A DNA stretch of 64,000 nucleotides, taken from positions 53,018-117,017 of the forward strand of contig NZ_JABSNO010000009.1 in assembly GCF_013294015.1 (NCBI RefSeq), written 5' to 3'. Shown piece by piece: positions 7,613 through 16,521 of this stretch. Source of the stretch: Frigoriflavimonas asaccharolytica. Lineage in GTDB: Bacteria; Bacteroidota; Bacteroidia; Flavobacteriales; Weeksellaceae. Both the position numbers and the translations under genes were made by a program. The notes under the pieces are model-generated. The model was not told the origin of the DNA, ran no database searches, and saw only the letters and a program-made list of their open reading frames with translations. Position 1 is the stretch's first letter. Each line of letters opens with the position of its first letter.

Positions 7613-10204
7613 TTACGCAATTGGTCGAAAAACCAAACCACTTTCTACAAAATAATCCAGCGTAATTCTATCGCCATCATTCACATTTCCTGCCAGAATT
7701 TCTTTGGAAAGTTTATTTAAAACTTCCTGTTGAAGCACTCTTTTTAATGGTCTAGCTCCAAAACTTGGTTCGTAACCTTTCTCTGTGATGTAAGCAATTG
7801 CATCTTCTGTAGCCGTTAAAATGATGCCTCTACTTGCCAACATTTTGTTAAATCCTTTCAATTGAAATTGAACAATTTTACCAATTTCTTTTTTAGTTAA
7901 CGGTTGGAATAAAACCGTTTCATCAATTCTATTCAAAAATTCTGGACGAAGCGTTTGTTTAAGTAATGCAAATACTTCGGTTTTCGTTTTTTCGACAATT
8001 TGAAACTGATTTTCTTCCGTCAAATTTTCAAAATTCTCTTGGATAATATGCGAACCTAAATTGGACGTCATAATGATGATGGAGTTTTTAAAATTCACCA
8101 CTCTTCCTTTATTATCCGTCAATCTTCCATCATCCAAAACCTGCAAAAGTGTATTGAAAACATCGGGATGCGCTTTTTCAATTTCGTCTAAAAGCACCAC
8201 AGAATAAGGTCTTCTTCGCACGGCTTCCGTCAATTGTCCACCTTCATCATAGCCCACATATCCTGGAGGAGCACCAACCAACCTGCTTACAGAATGTCGT
8301 TCTTGATATTCACTCATATCAATTCTCGTCATATTGTTTTCATCGTCAAATAGATATTCTGCCAATGCTTTTGCTAATTCTGTTTTTCCAACTCCGGTTG
8401 TTCCTAAAAATAAAAAAGAACCAATTGGTTTTTTTTCATCGTTCAAACCTGCTCTGTTTCTACGGATAGCATCTGCAATAGATTCTATCGCTTCTTCTTG
8501 TCCTACCACTCTTTTGTGAAGTTCGTCTTCCAAATGCAAGAGTTTTTCTCTTTCAGATTGAATGAGTTTGGTTACCGGAATTCCTGTCCATTTAGAAATA
8601 ACTTCAGAGATGTCTTCTGCAGTAACCTCTTCTTTTATAAGTTCATTTTGATGATTTTGCATTTCGAGTTCTAATTTATGCAAATCATCTTCTTTCTCTT
8701 TTATTTTGCCATATTGAATTTCGGCCACTCTAGCATAATTTCCTGCTCTAGATTCACGTTCAGCTTCTAATTTCAAAGCTTCAATTTCATTTTTTATAGC
8801 GGTTAAATCTTCAGATTTTTGTTTTTCTTTCAACCATTTTGCGTTGATTTCGTTTCGCTGTTCAGAAATTTTAGAAATATCTTCTTTTAAATGATTAATT
8901 CTAATGGTATTTCCCTCGCTAGAAATTGCTGCCAATTCTATTTCCATTTGAATGAGTTTCCGATCCAAAACATCCAATTCTTCTGGTTTAGAATTAATTT
9001 CCATTCTCAATTTTGCAGATGCTTCATCAATTAAATCGATGGCTTTGTCTGGTAAAAATCGATCAGATATATAGCGTTGAGATTGCTCTACTGCCGCAAT
9101 GATTGCTTCATCTTTAATACGAACTTTGTGGTGAGCTTCATATTTATCTTTAATTCCACGTAAAATAGAAATCGCAGATTCTGTATCTGGTTCTTCTACC
9201 ATCACTTTTTGGAAACGTCTTTCTAAGGCTTTATCTTTTTCAAAATATTTTTGATATTCATTTAAAGTGGTCGCTCCAATTGCTCTTAATTCTCCACGAG
9301 CCAAAGCTGGTTTCAAAATATTTGCGGCATCCATTGCACCTTCTCCACCTCCTGCTCCAACCAAAGTATGGATTTCATCGATGAAGAGAATTATTTGTCC
9401 ATCGGAATTGGTAACTTCATTGATCACGGCTTTTAAGCGTTCTTCAAACTCACCTTTGTATTTTGCACCAGCAATTAAAGCACCCATATCCAAAGAATAC
9501 AAGGTTTTATTTTGCAAATTTTCGGGAATATCGCCGGAAATAATTCGGTGCGCAATACCTTCTGCAATCGCAGTTTTACCAACTCCTGGTTCGCCAATTA
9601 AAATTGGATTATTTTTCGTTCTTCTGGATAAAATTTGCAAAACTCTGCGAATTTCTTCATCTCTTCCAATTACAGGATCTAGTTTTCCAGCAGCGGCGAG
9701 TTCATTGAAGTTTTTGGCGTATTTATTTAGTGCTTGAAAAGTTTCTTCCGAGCTTGCGGAAGTAGCTTTAGAACCTTTTCGAAGTTCATTAATGGCCATT
9801 TCCAAGCCTTTTTTCGTAATTCCAAAATCTTTCAACATTCTAGAAACTTCTGATTTTGTTTCCAAAAGAGCCAACCACAAATGTTCGATCGTCACAAATT
9901 CGTCGCCCATTTTTTTGGCTATGTTTGGAGCATCAAGTAAGACTTTATTCATGGATTGAGAGAGATAAATGTTTCCACCTTCTACTTTCGGTAGTTTCTC
10001 TAAATTTTCTCGGTTTCTTTCTCTCACTAAATTTAATTCTGCTTCAGATTTTTTCATTAGAAAGTCAGAAATATTCTCATCTATTTGAAAAATTCCTTCC
10101 AAAAGATGTTGAGGTTCTATTTGTTGGTTGCCAAATTCCATAGCGATTTGTTGCGCTTTTTGTATGGCTTCTTGTGATTTTGTGGTGTATTGATTTAAGT
10201 TCAT
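7613..10204 (-). CDS. clpB: ATP-dependent disaggregase ClpB
   Basis: An 863-aa AAA+ chaperone that with DnaK/DnaJ extracts proteins from aggregates. It has the double Clp N-domain (to about residue 145), the first ATPase module with Walker A GEPGVGKT at 204-211 and Walker B LFIDEIHTL, the long coiled middle domain (about 410-530), and the second module with GTTGVGKT and VVLLDEIEKAHPDVF. Length and domain order are those of full ClpB, not ClpA or ClpC. It is transcribed alone, with a strong terminator at 7528-7571. No CIRCE-type heat-shock operator was found in the 214-base divergent spacer to paaE. Confidence 0.97.
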   Translation of the reverse strand: MNLNQYTTKSQEAIQKAQQIAMEFGNQQIEPQHLLEGIFQIDENISDFLMKKSEAELNLVRERNRENLEKLPKVEGGNIYLSQSMNKVLLDAPNIAKKMGDEFVTIEHLWLALLETKSEVSRMLKDFGITKKGLEMAINELRKGSKATSASSEETFQALNKYAKNFNELAAAGKLDPVIGRDEEIRRVLQILSRRTKNNPILIGEPGVGKTAIAEGIAHRIISGDIPENLQNKTLYSLDMGALIAGAKYKGEFEERLKAVINEVTNSDGQIILFIDEIHTLVGAGGGEGAMDAANILKPALARGELRAIGATTLNEYQKYFEKDKALERRFQKVMVEEPDTESAISILRGIKDKYEAHHKVRIKDEAIIAAVEQSQRYISDRFLPDKAIDLIDEASAKLRMEINSKPEELDVLDRKLIQMEIELAAISSEGNTIRINHLKEDISKISEQRNEINAKWLKEKQKSEDLTAIKNEIEALKLEAERESRAGNYARVAEIQYGKIKEKEDDLHKLELEMQNHQNELIKEEVTAEDISEVISKWTGIPVTKLIQSEREKLLHLEDELHKRVVGQEEAIESIADAIRRNRAGLNDEKKPIGSFLFLGTTGVGKTELAKALAEYLFDDENNMTRIDMSEYQERHSVSRLVGAPPGYVGYDEGGQLTEAVRRRPYSVVLLDEIEKAHPDVFNTLLQVLDDGRLTDNKGRVVNFKNSIIIMTSNLGSHIIQENFENLTEENQFQIVEKTKTEVFALLKQTLRPEFLNRIDETVLFQPLTKKEIGKIVQFQLKGFNKMLASRGIILTATEDAIAYITEKGYEPSFGARPLKRVLQQEVLNKLSKEILAGNVNDGDRITLDYFVESGLVFRPIA

Positions 10205-10377
10205 TGTATTTATTTTTATATTATTATTGCATCAAAAGTCATACAATTTAAAAATTAATAAAAAAATATGACAATATTTCCGAATATCATAATTTTGGAA
10301 TCATTTCTCTGTCATAATTTCTCATTAATGATTGAAATGGAAATAAAATATCACTTTCAACCTTGCTAAAAAATAAT

Positions 10378-10385
10378 TATATTTG
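10378..10385 (+). promoter_or_regulatory. Probable -7 element upstream of paaE
   Basis: TATATTTG fits the Bacteroidota -7 consensus TAnnTTTG and lies 33 bases before the paaE ATG. A matching TTG at the expected distance is not present (TTTC is at 10355), so only the -7 half is supported. Confidence 0.45.
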
Positions 10386-10418
10386 TGAAAATCGTTTTCA
10401 ACGAAACCAGATTATATT

Positions 10419-11507
10419 ATGCAGCATTTTCATACCTTAAAAACATCCAAAGTTTCCCCAGAAACCAATGATTGTATCCATATCGCTTTTGAAATTCCAG
10501 AAAATCTTCGTCATGAGTTTGCCTACAAACAAGGACAATATCTTACGCTCAAGTTCAATTTTGGGGAAGAAGAATACAGAAGATCTTATTCTATTGTAAA
10601 TGCACCTTCGGATAAAAATGCAGCTATAGAAATTCTAGTGAAACGTCTGGAAAACGGCGTTGTATCTACTTATTTAAACCAAAAACTGAAAGTAGGAGAT
10701 GAGGTAGAAATAATGCCACCAATGGGACATTTTTTTACCAATTATCATCCTTCAAATACCAAAACTTATGTTGGTTTGGCTGCAGGAAGCGGAATTTCAC
10801 CCGTTTTATCAAATTTAAAAGAAGCGCTTTTTCAAGAACCAAAAAGTACAGCATATCTTTTATTCAGCAATAGAAGTTTTCAAGATATTATTTTTAAAAA
10901 AGAAATAGATGAATTGGCCCATCAATTTGAAGGAAGATTGAAGATTATTTACCTTGTAAGCAGAGAGAAACACCATGAAGGCGAATTGTTTGAAGGTAGA
11001 ATTTCCCCAGAAAAATTAGATGCTATTTTGGATCAAATGCCAGAAATACCTGCTACAGAAAGTACCTATTTTATTTGCGGACCGTCAGAAATGATAAAAG
11101 ATATTTCTAATTATTTGAAAAAAGACAAAAAAGTGCCGTCTTTGCAAGTAATGTACGAATATTTTGCTGCGCCAGATGATGAAGATAATGCGGAAATGAG
11201 CGATGAATTTAAAGCCATTCCAAACTTAGAAAGTATGGTAACTTTGATCATCGACGACGACGAATATTCTTTCCACTTAAACTCTAAAAAAAATAATATA
11301 CTAGATCAAGCCTTGGTAGACAATTTGCCCGTACCTTTTGCTTGCAAAGGTGGCGTTTGCTGCACCTGCAAAGCACAAGTTTTGGAAGGTGAAGTTTTTA
11401 TGGAAAAAAATTATGCATTAACGGATGATGAAGTAGAGCGTGGTTTTGTCTTGACTTGCCAATGTCACCCAACTACAAATATTGTGATGTTGACTTATGA
11501 TGTTTAA
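10419..11507 (+). CDS. paaE: Phenylacetyl-CoA epoxidase reductase subunit PaaE
   Basis: A 362-aa flavin reductase that passes electrons from NADPH through FAD and a 2Fe-2S cluster to the PaaA di-iron centre. The FAD-binding RRSYSI motif is near residue 55, the NAD-binding GLAAGSGISPVLS block near 125, and the plant-type ferredoxin domain is C-terminal with Cys309, Cys314, Cys317 and Cys347 (C-x4-C-x2-C-x29-C). It is the first paa gene of the region, divergent from clpB. It is separated from paaA by two unrelated small ORFs, whereas in many bacteria paaABCDE are contiguous. Confidence 0.95.
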   Translation: MQHFHTLKTSKVSPETNDCIHIAFEIPENLRHEFAYKQGQYLTLKFNFGEEEYRRSYSIVNAPSDKNAAIEILVKRLENGVVSTYLNQKLKVGDEVEIMPPMGHFFTNYHPSNTKTYVGLAAGSGISPVLSNLKEALFQEPKSTAYLLFSNRSFQDIIFKKEIDELAHQFEGRLKIIYLVSREKHHEGELFEGRISPEKLDAILDQMPEIPATESTYFICGPSEMIKDISNYLKKDKKVPSLQVMYEYFAAPDDEDNAEMSDEFKAIPNLESMVTLIIDDDEYSFHLNSKKNNILDQALVDNLPVPFACKGGVCCTCKAQVLEGEVFMEKNYALTDDEVERGFVLTCQCHPTTNIVMLTYDV

Positions 11508-11510
11508 TTC

Positions 11511-11548
11511 AATTTGAGAATTTGAAAATTTGAGAATTTGAGAATTTA
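11511..11548 (+). repeat. Short tandem repeat of an 8-base unit (ATTTGAGA-like)
   Basis: Four near-identical ATTTGAGA/ATTTGAAA units follow the paaE stop. Similar words (AATTTGAGAATTT and its complement) recur at 15545-15675 before paaG, so this is part of the low-complexity filler typical of this region's spacers. Confidence 0.6.
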
Positions 11549-11569
11549 ATTCAAAGTGACTGTTTTGAG

Positions 11570-11839
11570 ATGAAAAAAAATATAAAATTTATTTTGCCCG
11601 TTTTATCTTTAATTTTAATAGTTGTAGATTTATGGTGGTCATTTCAAATTGTTGGAAGCTTAAATTATATAAGAAATCTTGATGAAATTGATTTAATTCA
11701 AAAAGAAGTTTGGATTAATTTTAATATAATAATCTGGCTGCTAATAATAAATTCAATTTTTCTATTGATTTTATTTTTAAGATATTTTAGAAAGGTTTTT
11801 GTGTTAAAAAAAAATAAAAATTATGGAAATAGATTATAA
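11570..11839 (+). CDS. Small two-helix membrane protein, unknown
   Basis: An 89-aa ORF with two hydrophobic segments (residues 7-27 and about 50-70), a basic N terminus and a Lys-rich C terminus. It resembles nothing I can name. Its last 17 bases overlap the following 87-aa gene, which suggests the two are cotranslated. It sits between paaE and paaA and has no evident link to phenylacetate metabolism. The ORF is plausible because of its coding-like composition and overlap, but it could be poorly conserved. Confidence 0.55.
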   Translation: MKKNIKFILPVLSLILIVVDLWWSFQIVGSLNYIRNLDEIDLIQKEVWINFNIIIWLLIINSIFLLILFLRYFRKVFVLKKNKNYGNRL

Positions 11840-12086
11840 ATTTTCGGCAATCATAGAAATTAATGATTCTTACGAGGTTGATGGATTAAATATCTGGAAT
11901 TTCTATTGGCATTGTACCGATAGAAATGTAGAAGTAAGAGATCCTTTTGAAGGTCATTTGTATCATTTCAAAGAATATGAAATAGAAAGTAACGGCAAAA
12001 AAGTGAATTTTGTAGCTGGTGAATTTTCTAACAGAAAGGTAGGAATCTTTACTAAAGAAAAATTAATGGTAAGAAACTTGCTCTAA
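11823..12086 (+). CDS. Hypothetical 87-aa cytoplasmic protein
   Basis: A small soluble protein rich in aromatic and acidic residues (NIWNFYWHCTDRNVEVRDPFEGHLYHFKE in short blocks), with no signal, membrane segment or motif I recognise. It overlaps the preceding small membrane protein gene by 17 bases. A promoter-like pair for paaA overlaps its last codons (12078-12108). Function unknown; it is one of the non-paa genes embedded in the paa run. Confidence 0.5.
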   Translation: MEIDYKFSAIIEINDSYEVDGLNIWNFYWHCTDRNVEVRDPFEGHLYHFKEYEIESNGKKVNFVAGEFSNRKVGIFTKEKLMVRNLL

Positions 12087-12108
12087 ATTATTAAAGTAAG
12101 TATCTTTG
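12078..12108 (+). promoter_or_regulatory. Bacteroidota promoter for paaA
   Basis: TTG at 12078-12080 and TATCTTTG at 12101-12108 with a 20-base spacer fit the TTG/TAnnTTTG consensus. It would give a leader of about 100 bases before paaA, and would let paaA be expressed independently of the interrupting ORFs. Confidence 0.6.
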
Positions 12109-12215
12109 ATAAATAATTAATTGATAAGAATTTATCTAAAAATTGAGCGGCGTTTTTTAGGTTAATTTTTTCATTTTTTCATTGCTAAATTATTAAATTG
12201 TTAAATTAAATTATT

Positions 12216-13157
12216 ATGGATCACGATAAATTTTTAGAATACGTACAAGCAGAAAATAAAGTAGAACCGAAAGATGTAATGCCAGAAGATTACAGAAAAC
12301 TATTGGTTCGTCAGATTTCTCAACATGCACATTCCGAGATAGTTGGGATGCTTCCAGAAGCCAATTGGATTTCTAGAGCACCTTCTTTAAGACGAAAAAT
12401 GGCACTTCTTGCAAAAATTCAAGATGAAGCCGGACACGGTTTATACCTTTATTCCGCTTCCGAAACGTTGAACAACGGTGAAAATGGTGCAGATAGAGAC
12501 TCTACTTATCAAGCAATGTTGGAAGGTAAGGCAAAATATTCCAGTATTTTTAATTATGCTGCACTTTCTTGGGCAGATATTGGAGCAATTGGTTGGTTGG
12601 TAGATGGAGCAGCAATTATGAATCAGGTAATGTTGATGGGAAATTCCTACGGTCCATATTCCCGCGCGATGGTGAAAATTTGCAAAGAAGAATCTTTCCA
12701 CCAAAGACAAGGTTACGAAATTTTGATGACGCTTTGTCGCGGCACAAAAGAGCAAAAAGATATGGCACAAGATGCATTAAATAGATTTTGGTGGCCAGCT
12801 TTGATGATGTTCGGACCAAATGATGCAGACTCGCCAAACTCTAAAAAATCTATGGATTATAGAGTGAAAAGAGAAAGCAATGATGATCTTCGCCAACGTT
12901 TTATAGATGTTACGGTTTCTCAAGCAGAATTTTTGGGTTTAAAAATGCCAGACGAAAATTTAGTTTGGAATGAAGAAAGACAACATTACGATTTTGGAGA
13001 TTTACCTTGGGACGAATTTATGGAAGTGCTAAAAGGAAACGGACCATGCAATAAAAAGCGATTAAAAACTAAAATTGATGCCCAAAAAGAACATTCTTGG
13101 GTGAAAGAAGCAGCGATTGCTTTTGCGGAGAAGCAGGAGGAATTGGTAAATGCTTAA
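12216..13157 (+). CDS. paaA: Phenylacetyl-CoA 1,2-epoxidase catalytic subunit PaaA
   Basis: A 313-aa di-iron oxygenase subunit that forms ring-1,2-epoxyphenylacetyl-CoA with PaaC, PaaB and the reductase PaaE. Carboxylate-bridged iron ligands are visible as two ExxH motifs: Glu71/His74 in [10 protein letters not shown] and Glu159/His162 in [10 protein letters not shown]. Length and sequence follow the family throughout. A promoter pair lies at 12078-12108. The next paa gene, paaB, is displaced by a damaged lipoprotein gene. Confidence 0.97.
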   Translation: MDHDKFLEYVQAENKVEPKDVMPEDYRKLLVRQISQHAHSEIVGMLPEANWISRAPSLRRKMALLAKIQDEAGHGLYLYSASETLNNGENGADRDSTYQAMLEGKAKYSSIFNYAALSWADIGAIGWLVDGAAIMNQVMLMGNSYGPYSRAMVKICKEESFHQRQGYEILMTLCRGTKEQKDMAQDALNRFWWPALMMFGPNDADSPNSKKSMDYRVKRESNDDLRQRFIDVTVSQAEFLGLKMPDENLVWNEERQHYDFGDLPWDEFMEVLKGNGPCNKKRLKTKIDAQKEHSWVKEAAIAFAEKQEELVNA

Positions 13158-13167
13158 TTTTAATTAA

Positions 13168-13616
13168 ATGAAATTATTTTTAGGAATGTTACTAATATTT
13201 TTTTTATTTAGTTGTAAAAGATCCAATGATGATAATAGTTCTAAAATAAGAGGAAAATGGATTTCTGCTAAACAAACATACATAACTAGTTATGACAAAG
13301 ATGGAGAAGAATTTCCACCACCACCACCAAGAGAGAATTTAGGGTTAAGTTTTTATTCTGAAGATAGTTGTGAAGCGAATTTTCCATTTTTTAAAGTTGA
13401 TTTTTCTGATAATTCAGATGTAGCAAAGGAATTTATTTTTGCAAGAAACGTTAAAGAAAAACTAAATATAAGGTCTACAAAGATTCTTTAAAAATTTTTA
13501 ATAGAACTTTTAATAAATGGCAAGGTTATAAAATAATATTATTAGATGAAAATAATTTAATTTTAAATCAGGATAATATTTTGATTACAAATTATGTTAG
13601 AAAATTAAAAAGATAA
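13168..13616 (+). pseudogene. Small lipoprotein gene broken by a single-base frameshift
   Basis: The frame from 13168 encodes a lipoprotein (LIFFLFSC, Cys16) with a lipocalin-like start (KIRGKWISAKQTYI) but stops at 13491. From the A5 run at 13457-13461, the alternative frame continues without a stop to TAA at 13614-13616 (KYKVYKDSLKIFN...LITNYVRKLKR). Adding one A in that run would give an uninterrupted ~148-aa protein ending 8 bases before paaB. This is therefore a frameshifted gene or a one-base sequencing error. Family unknown; the sequence resembles small exported lipocalin-type proteins only loosely. Confidence 0.7.
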
Positions 13617-13624
13617 ATATAAAT

Positions 13625-13906
13625 ATGAGCAACTTAGATGTGTGGGAAGTTTTTATACAAACTAAACCAGGTTTATCCCATAAACATGCGGGAATTGTAC
13701 AAGCTGCAACTGCAGAAATGGCATTGCAAAATGCAAGAGACGTATATACCAGAAGAATGGAAGGAACTTCTATTTGGGTAGTACCAAGTAAATATATTGT
13801 AACTTCTGAAGGAGTAGACAAAGACGCGTTTTTCGATCCAGCAGATGATAAATTATACCGTCATCCAACGTTTTACGAAATCCCAAACGACGTGAAAAAT
13901 ATGTAA
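13625..13906 (+). CDS. paaB: Phenylacetyl-CoA epoxidase subunit PaaB
   Basis: A 93-aa PaaB, the small subunit needed for the epoxidase complex. Recognisable blocks are WEVFIQTKPGLSHKHAG near the N terminus, AEMALQNARDVYTRR in the middle and IWVVPSKYI. Length is normal. It lies between the damaged lipoprotein gene and paaC, with a 70-base spacer to paaC containing a small inverted and direct repeat. Confidence 0.95.
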   Translation: MSNLDVWEVFIQTKPGLSHKHAGIVQAATAEMALQNARDVYTRRMEGTSIWVVPSKYIVTSEGVDKDAFFDPADDKLYRHPTFYEIPNDVKNM

Positions 13907-13938
13907 TAATTGCTGTAGGCAATAGGCGATAAGCATTT

Positions 13939-13970
13939 GGCTTATAGCTTAAAGCCAAAAGCTTAAAGCC
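13939..13970. repeat. Small repeat in the paaB-paaC spacer
   Basis: AGCTTAAAGCC occurs twice (13946-13956 and 13960-13970) and GGCTTATAGCTT (13939-13950) is nearly its inverse, so the spacer can form a small hairpin. It fills the gap immediately before the paaC start codon at 13976. Confidence 0.5.
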
Positions 13971-13975
13971 ATTTT

Positions 13976-14725
13976 ATGAATCCACTTTACAAGTATACCC
14001 TCAAAATAGCCGACGATTCCTTAATTTTCGGACAAAGACTTTCCGAACTTTGCGGAAAAGGTCCGTATTTAGAAGAAGATATCGCGCTCACAAATATTGC
14101 CCTAGATTATCTCGGACAAGCCACCAATTTCTACAAATACGCAGCAAAATTGGAAGGCGAAAACAAAACCGAAGACGATCTTGCCTATCTTCGTAAAGAA
14201 AAAGAATATCTCAATGCGCAATTGGCAGAATATCCAAATGGCGATTATGCTCAAATTATTTTGAAAGTATATTTCTATTCCGTTTATCTAAAATTTTTGT
14301 ACGAAAATTTAATGCAAAGTTCAGACGAACAACTGGCGGCTTTGGCAGAAAAATCCATCAAAGAAGTGCGCTATCATTACACGCATTCTTCCACTTGGCT
14401 CAAAGTTTTTGCACAAGGAAACGAAGAAAGCAAAAATAGAGTAGCCGAAGCATTAGAAAACGTTTGGGAATATACTGGCGGGTTATTTGATGAAGTAGAA
14501 GGCGAAGCAGATTTAGAAAAATTAGATTTAATTCCCTCTTCCAAAAAATTGCACCAAGATTGGAAATCTCAAATTGAAAAAGATTTTGCAACATTCGGTA
14601 TAGAAATTCCGACATCAGATTTTATGCAAAAAGGCAGTAGAAAAGGCATCCATACAGAATATTTCGGCTACATTCTCTGCGAATTGCAATACATGCAAAG
14701 AGCATATCCTGGTTGTACGTGGTAG
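13976..14725 (+). CDS. paaC: Phenylacetyl-CoA epoxidase structural subunit PaaC
   Basis: A 249-aa ferritin-like helical protein that pairs with PaaA but lacks a working di-iron site in characterised systems. Family blocks include LKIADDSLIFGQRLSELCGKGP at the start, DIALTNIALDYLGQA, and the C-terminal GIHTEYFGYILCELQYMQRAYPG. Length is as expected. It starts 69 bases after paaB. A 316-base spacer without genes separates it from paaD. Confidence 0.95.
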   Translation: MNPLYKYTLKIADDSLIFGQRLSELCGKGPYLEEDIALTNIALDYLGQATNFYKYAAKLEGENKTEDDLAYLRKEKEYLNAQLAEYPNGDYAQIILKVYFYSVYLKFLYENLMQSSDEQLAALAEKSIKEVRYHYTHSSTWLKVFAQGNEESKNRVAEALENVWEYTGGLFDEVEGEADLEKLDLIPSSKKLHQDWKSQIEKDFATFGIEIPTSDFMQKGSRKGIHTEYFGYILCELQYMQRAYPGCTW

Positions 14726-15041
14726 GTTTTTTAATGTAACAATTTATCAATGTAACAGTTTAACAATCGTTGTTTTTTGCTTAATTAAATTTTTATATCC
14801 ATTCACTTTATGTGAACTTATGTTTACTAAATTATGATTACTAATGTAACTTATGTGTTAAAATATTTGTCCAACTCTATGAACTATTTTTACTTTGAAT
14901 TAATTTTTAAATTTAAAACTTTGTGTCTTTGTGCTTAATTTTTCCATCCCCCTAATGTGAACTTATATAAACTAAATCAGAATGATATAAATTTACTTAT
15001 GTGGTAAAAAAAAGCAAGTAAATGTGGTAAAAATTCCTAAA
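14726..15041. other. Gene-free spacer between paaC and paaD filled with dispersed short repeats
   Basis: No ORF or RNA signature is seen. At 14731-14767 is a 37-base block (AATGTAACAATTTATC followed by AATGTAACAGTTTA) that recurs with one mismatch at 16482-16518 after paaG. The rest consists of variants of TTATGTGAACTTATGT and ACTTTGTGTCTTTGTGC, word-like repeats that look dispersed rather than coding. A start for paaD could lie at the GTG 15024. Confidence 0.6.
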
Positions 15042-15518
15042 ATGGTAAACAGCAAACTCAACTTAATAGAATTCCTTTCCGAAATTCCCGATCCAGAAAT
15101 TCCAGTCATCAATATTGTTGAATTAGGCATCGTTCGTGGAGCAAAATTTATAGTAGAAGATGAGGTAGAAATAATCATCACACCCACGTATTCCGCTTGT
15201 CCAGCAATGTATAATATCGAAGAAGATATCATCATGAAATTTATGGAATTGGGAATAAAAGCCAACGTGATCACAAAAATTTCCCCAGTTTGGACTACAG
15301 ATTGGATCACAGATGTAGCTCGAGAAAAACTTCGCGCTTTCGGAATTGTACCACCAGATAAAGGAGATCATGAAGCATCATTAAACAAGCCCAAAAAATG
15401 CCCACGTTGCAACTCGGAAAACACAAAACAAATCAGCCGATTTGGCTCTACGCTTTGCAAGGCTAGTTACCAATGCAATGATTGTTTAGAACCGTTTGAT
15501 TATTTCAAATGTCACTAA
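15042..15518 (+). CDS. paaD: Phenylacetyl-CoA epoxidase maturation protein PaaD
   Basis: A MIP18/DUF59-family protein, needed for a functional epoxidase and thought to act in iron-sulfur or metal-centre assembly. The N-terminal domain carries LSEIPDPEIPVINIVELGIV and TPTYSACPAM. The C-terminal part has the PaaD zinc-ribbon pattern CPRCNS...CKASYQCNDC. The ATG at 15042 is preferred (158 aa); an in-frame GTG at 15024 would add six residues. It is isolated by repeat-rich spacers on both sides. Confidence 0.93.
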   Translation: MVNSKLNLIEFLSEIPDPEIPVINIVELGIVRGAKFIVEDEVEIIITPTYSACPAMYNIEEDIIMKFMELGIKANVITKISPVWTTDWITDVAREKLRAFGIVPPDKGDHEASLNKPKKCPRCNSENTKQISRFGSTLCKASYQCNDCLEPFDYFKCH

Positions 15519-15680
15519 AAGTTTTTAGTTTGAGAGTGAGCTAATTTGAGAATTTAAAAATAAGTGCGTATTGAAATTTTTTTAATTAAGTAAACTCATT
15601 AAAGAAATCTACAATTAAAAACTTTATATTTGTTAGATTAGATTTTCAAATTTACTCATTTTCAAATTCTTAAATTAATT

Positions 15681-16478
15681 ATGTACACACAATTCGACGT
15701 AGAATCTCACAATGAAGGCAAAATTCAAATTGCTTTTCTCAATCAACCAAAGACTTTAAATGCGCTCAATAAAGCCTCAATAAAAGAATTGACAGCTTTT
15801 GTGAACCAAAATAGCACAGATGAAAACGTGCGCTGCATCGTCATTTCTGGTCGCGGAAAAGCCTTTTGTTCTGGTCAAAATCTTGAAGAAGCATTAAGCG
15901 GACCGAGTGCAGAAGAAAAAGATGTCATCAAAAATATTGTAGAACATTACTACAATCCACTAGTTATGGCAATCTCTAATTGCAGAAAACCGGTAATTTC
16001 ATTAATAAACGGACCTGCAGTTGGAGCAGGAGCAATGCTCGCTTTAATCTGCGACTTTTCTCTTGCCAAAGAATCTGCCTACATTTCGCAAGCATTTGTA
16101 AATATCGGTTTAATTCCAGATACTGGCGGAACTTACTATTTACCAAGATTATTAGGTCGTCAATTGGCCAATTACCTCACTTTTACAGGTAAAAAATTAT
16201 CTGCAACAGACGCAAAATCCCACGGATTAATTGCCGAAGTTTTCCCAGATGAAGAATTCGAGGTGAAATCTATGGAAATCGTTCAAAATATTTCTGAACT
16301 TCCAACCGCTGCAATTTCCATTACCAAAAAAGCATTCTTGCATTCTTATGACAATAGCTTGGAAGATCAATTAAAATTAGAAGCAAAACTTCAGCAAACC
16401 GCTGCAAATTCAGAAGATTTCAAAGAAGGAGTTACGGCGTTTTTGCAGAAAAGAAAACCTGTTTATAAAGGAAAATAG
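15681..16478 (+). CDS. paaG: Epoxyphenylacetyl-CoA isomerase PaaG
   Basis: A 265-aa crotonase-fold enzyme expected to convert ring-1,2-epoxyphenylacetyl-CoA to oxepin-CoA. The oxyanion-hole segments AFCSGQNL and NGPAVGAGAML are present, and the catalytic Asp147 lies in GLIPDTGGT, as in PaaG (Asp in LIPD) rather than the Glu pair of ordinary enoyl-CoA hydratases. YYNPLV and the terminal REGVTAFLQKRKP-like segment (EGVTAFLQKRKP) also match PaaG. A -7-like TATATTTG lies at 15625-15632, but no good TTG partner was found. Confidence 0.9.
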   Translation: MYTQFDVESHNEGKIQIAFLNQPKTLNALNKASIKELTAFVNQNSTDENVRCIVISGRGKAFCSGQNLEEALSGPSAEEKDVIKNIVEHYYNPLVMAISNCRKPVISLINGPAVGAGAMLALICDFSLAKESAYISQAFVNIGLIPDTGGTYYLPRLLGRQLANYLTFTGKKLSATDAKSHGLIAEVFPDEEFEVKSMEIVQNISELPTAAISITKKAFLHSYDNSLEDQLKLEAKLQQTAANSEDFKEGVTAFLQKRKPVYKGK

Positions 16479-16481
16479 ATT

Positions 16482-16518
16482 TTAATGTAACAATTTATCA
16501 ATGTAACAGTTTACCAAT
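16482..16518 (+). repeat. Dispersed 37-base spacer repeat, second copy
   Basis: Matches 14731-14767 at 36 of 37 positions (…TTTACCAAT against …TTTAACAAT). Both copies sit directly after a paa gene stop. The block is itself built from the repeated word AATGTAACA. Confidence 0.7.
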
Positions 16519-16521
16519 AAA

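Noticed and set aside
9267..9737. 156-residue plus-strand frame
   Set aside because: Antisense shadow of the first ATPase module of clpB.
10205..10377. Heat-shock (CIRCE/HrcA) operator before clpB
   Set aside because: No TTAGCACTC-N9-GAGTGCTAA-type inverted repeat is present in the divergent spacer.
13168..13616. Programmed frameshifting as explanation of the split lipoprotein gene
   Set aside because: The A5 run lacks a clear slippery heptamer plus downstream structure; a one-base lesion or read error is simpler.
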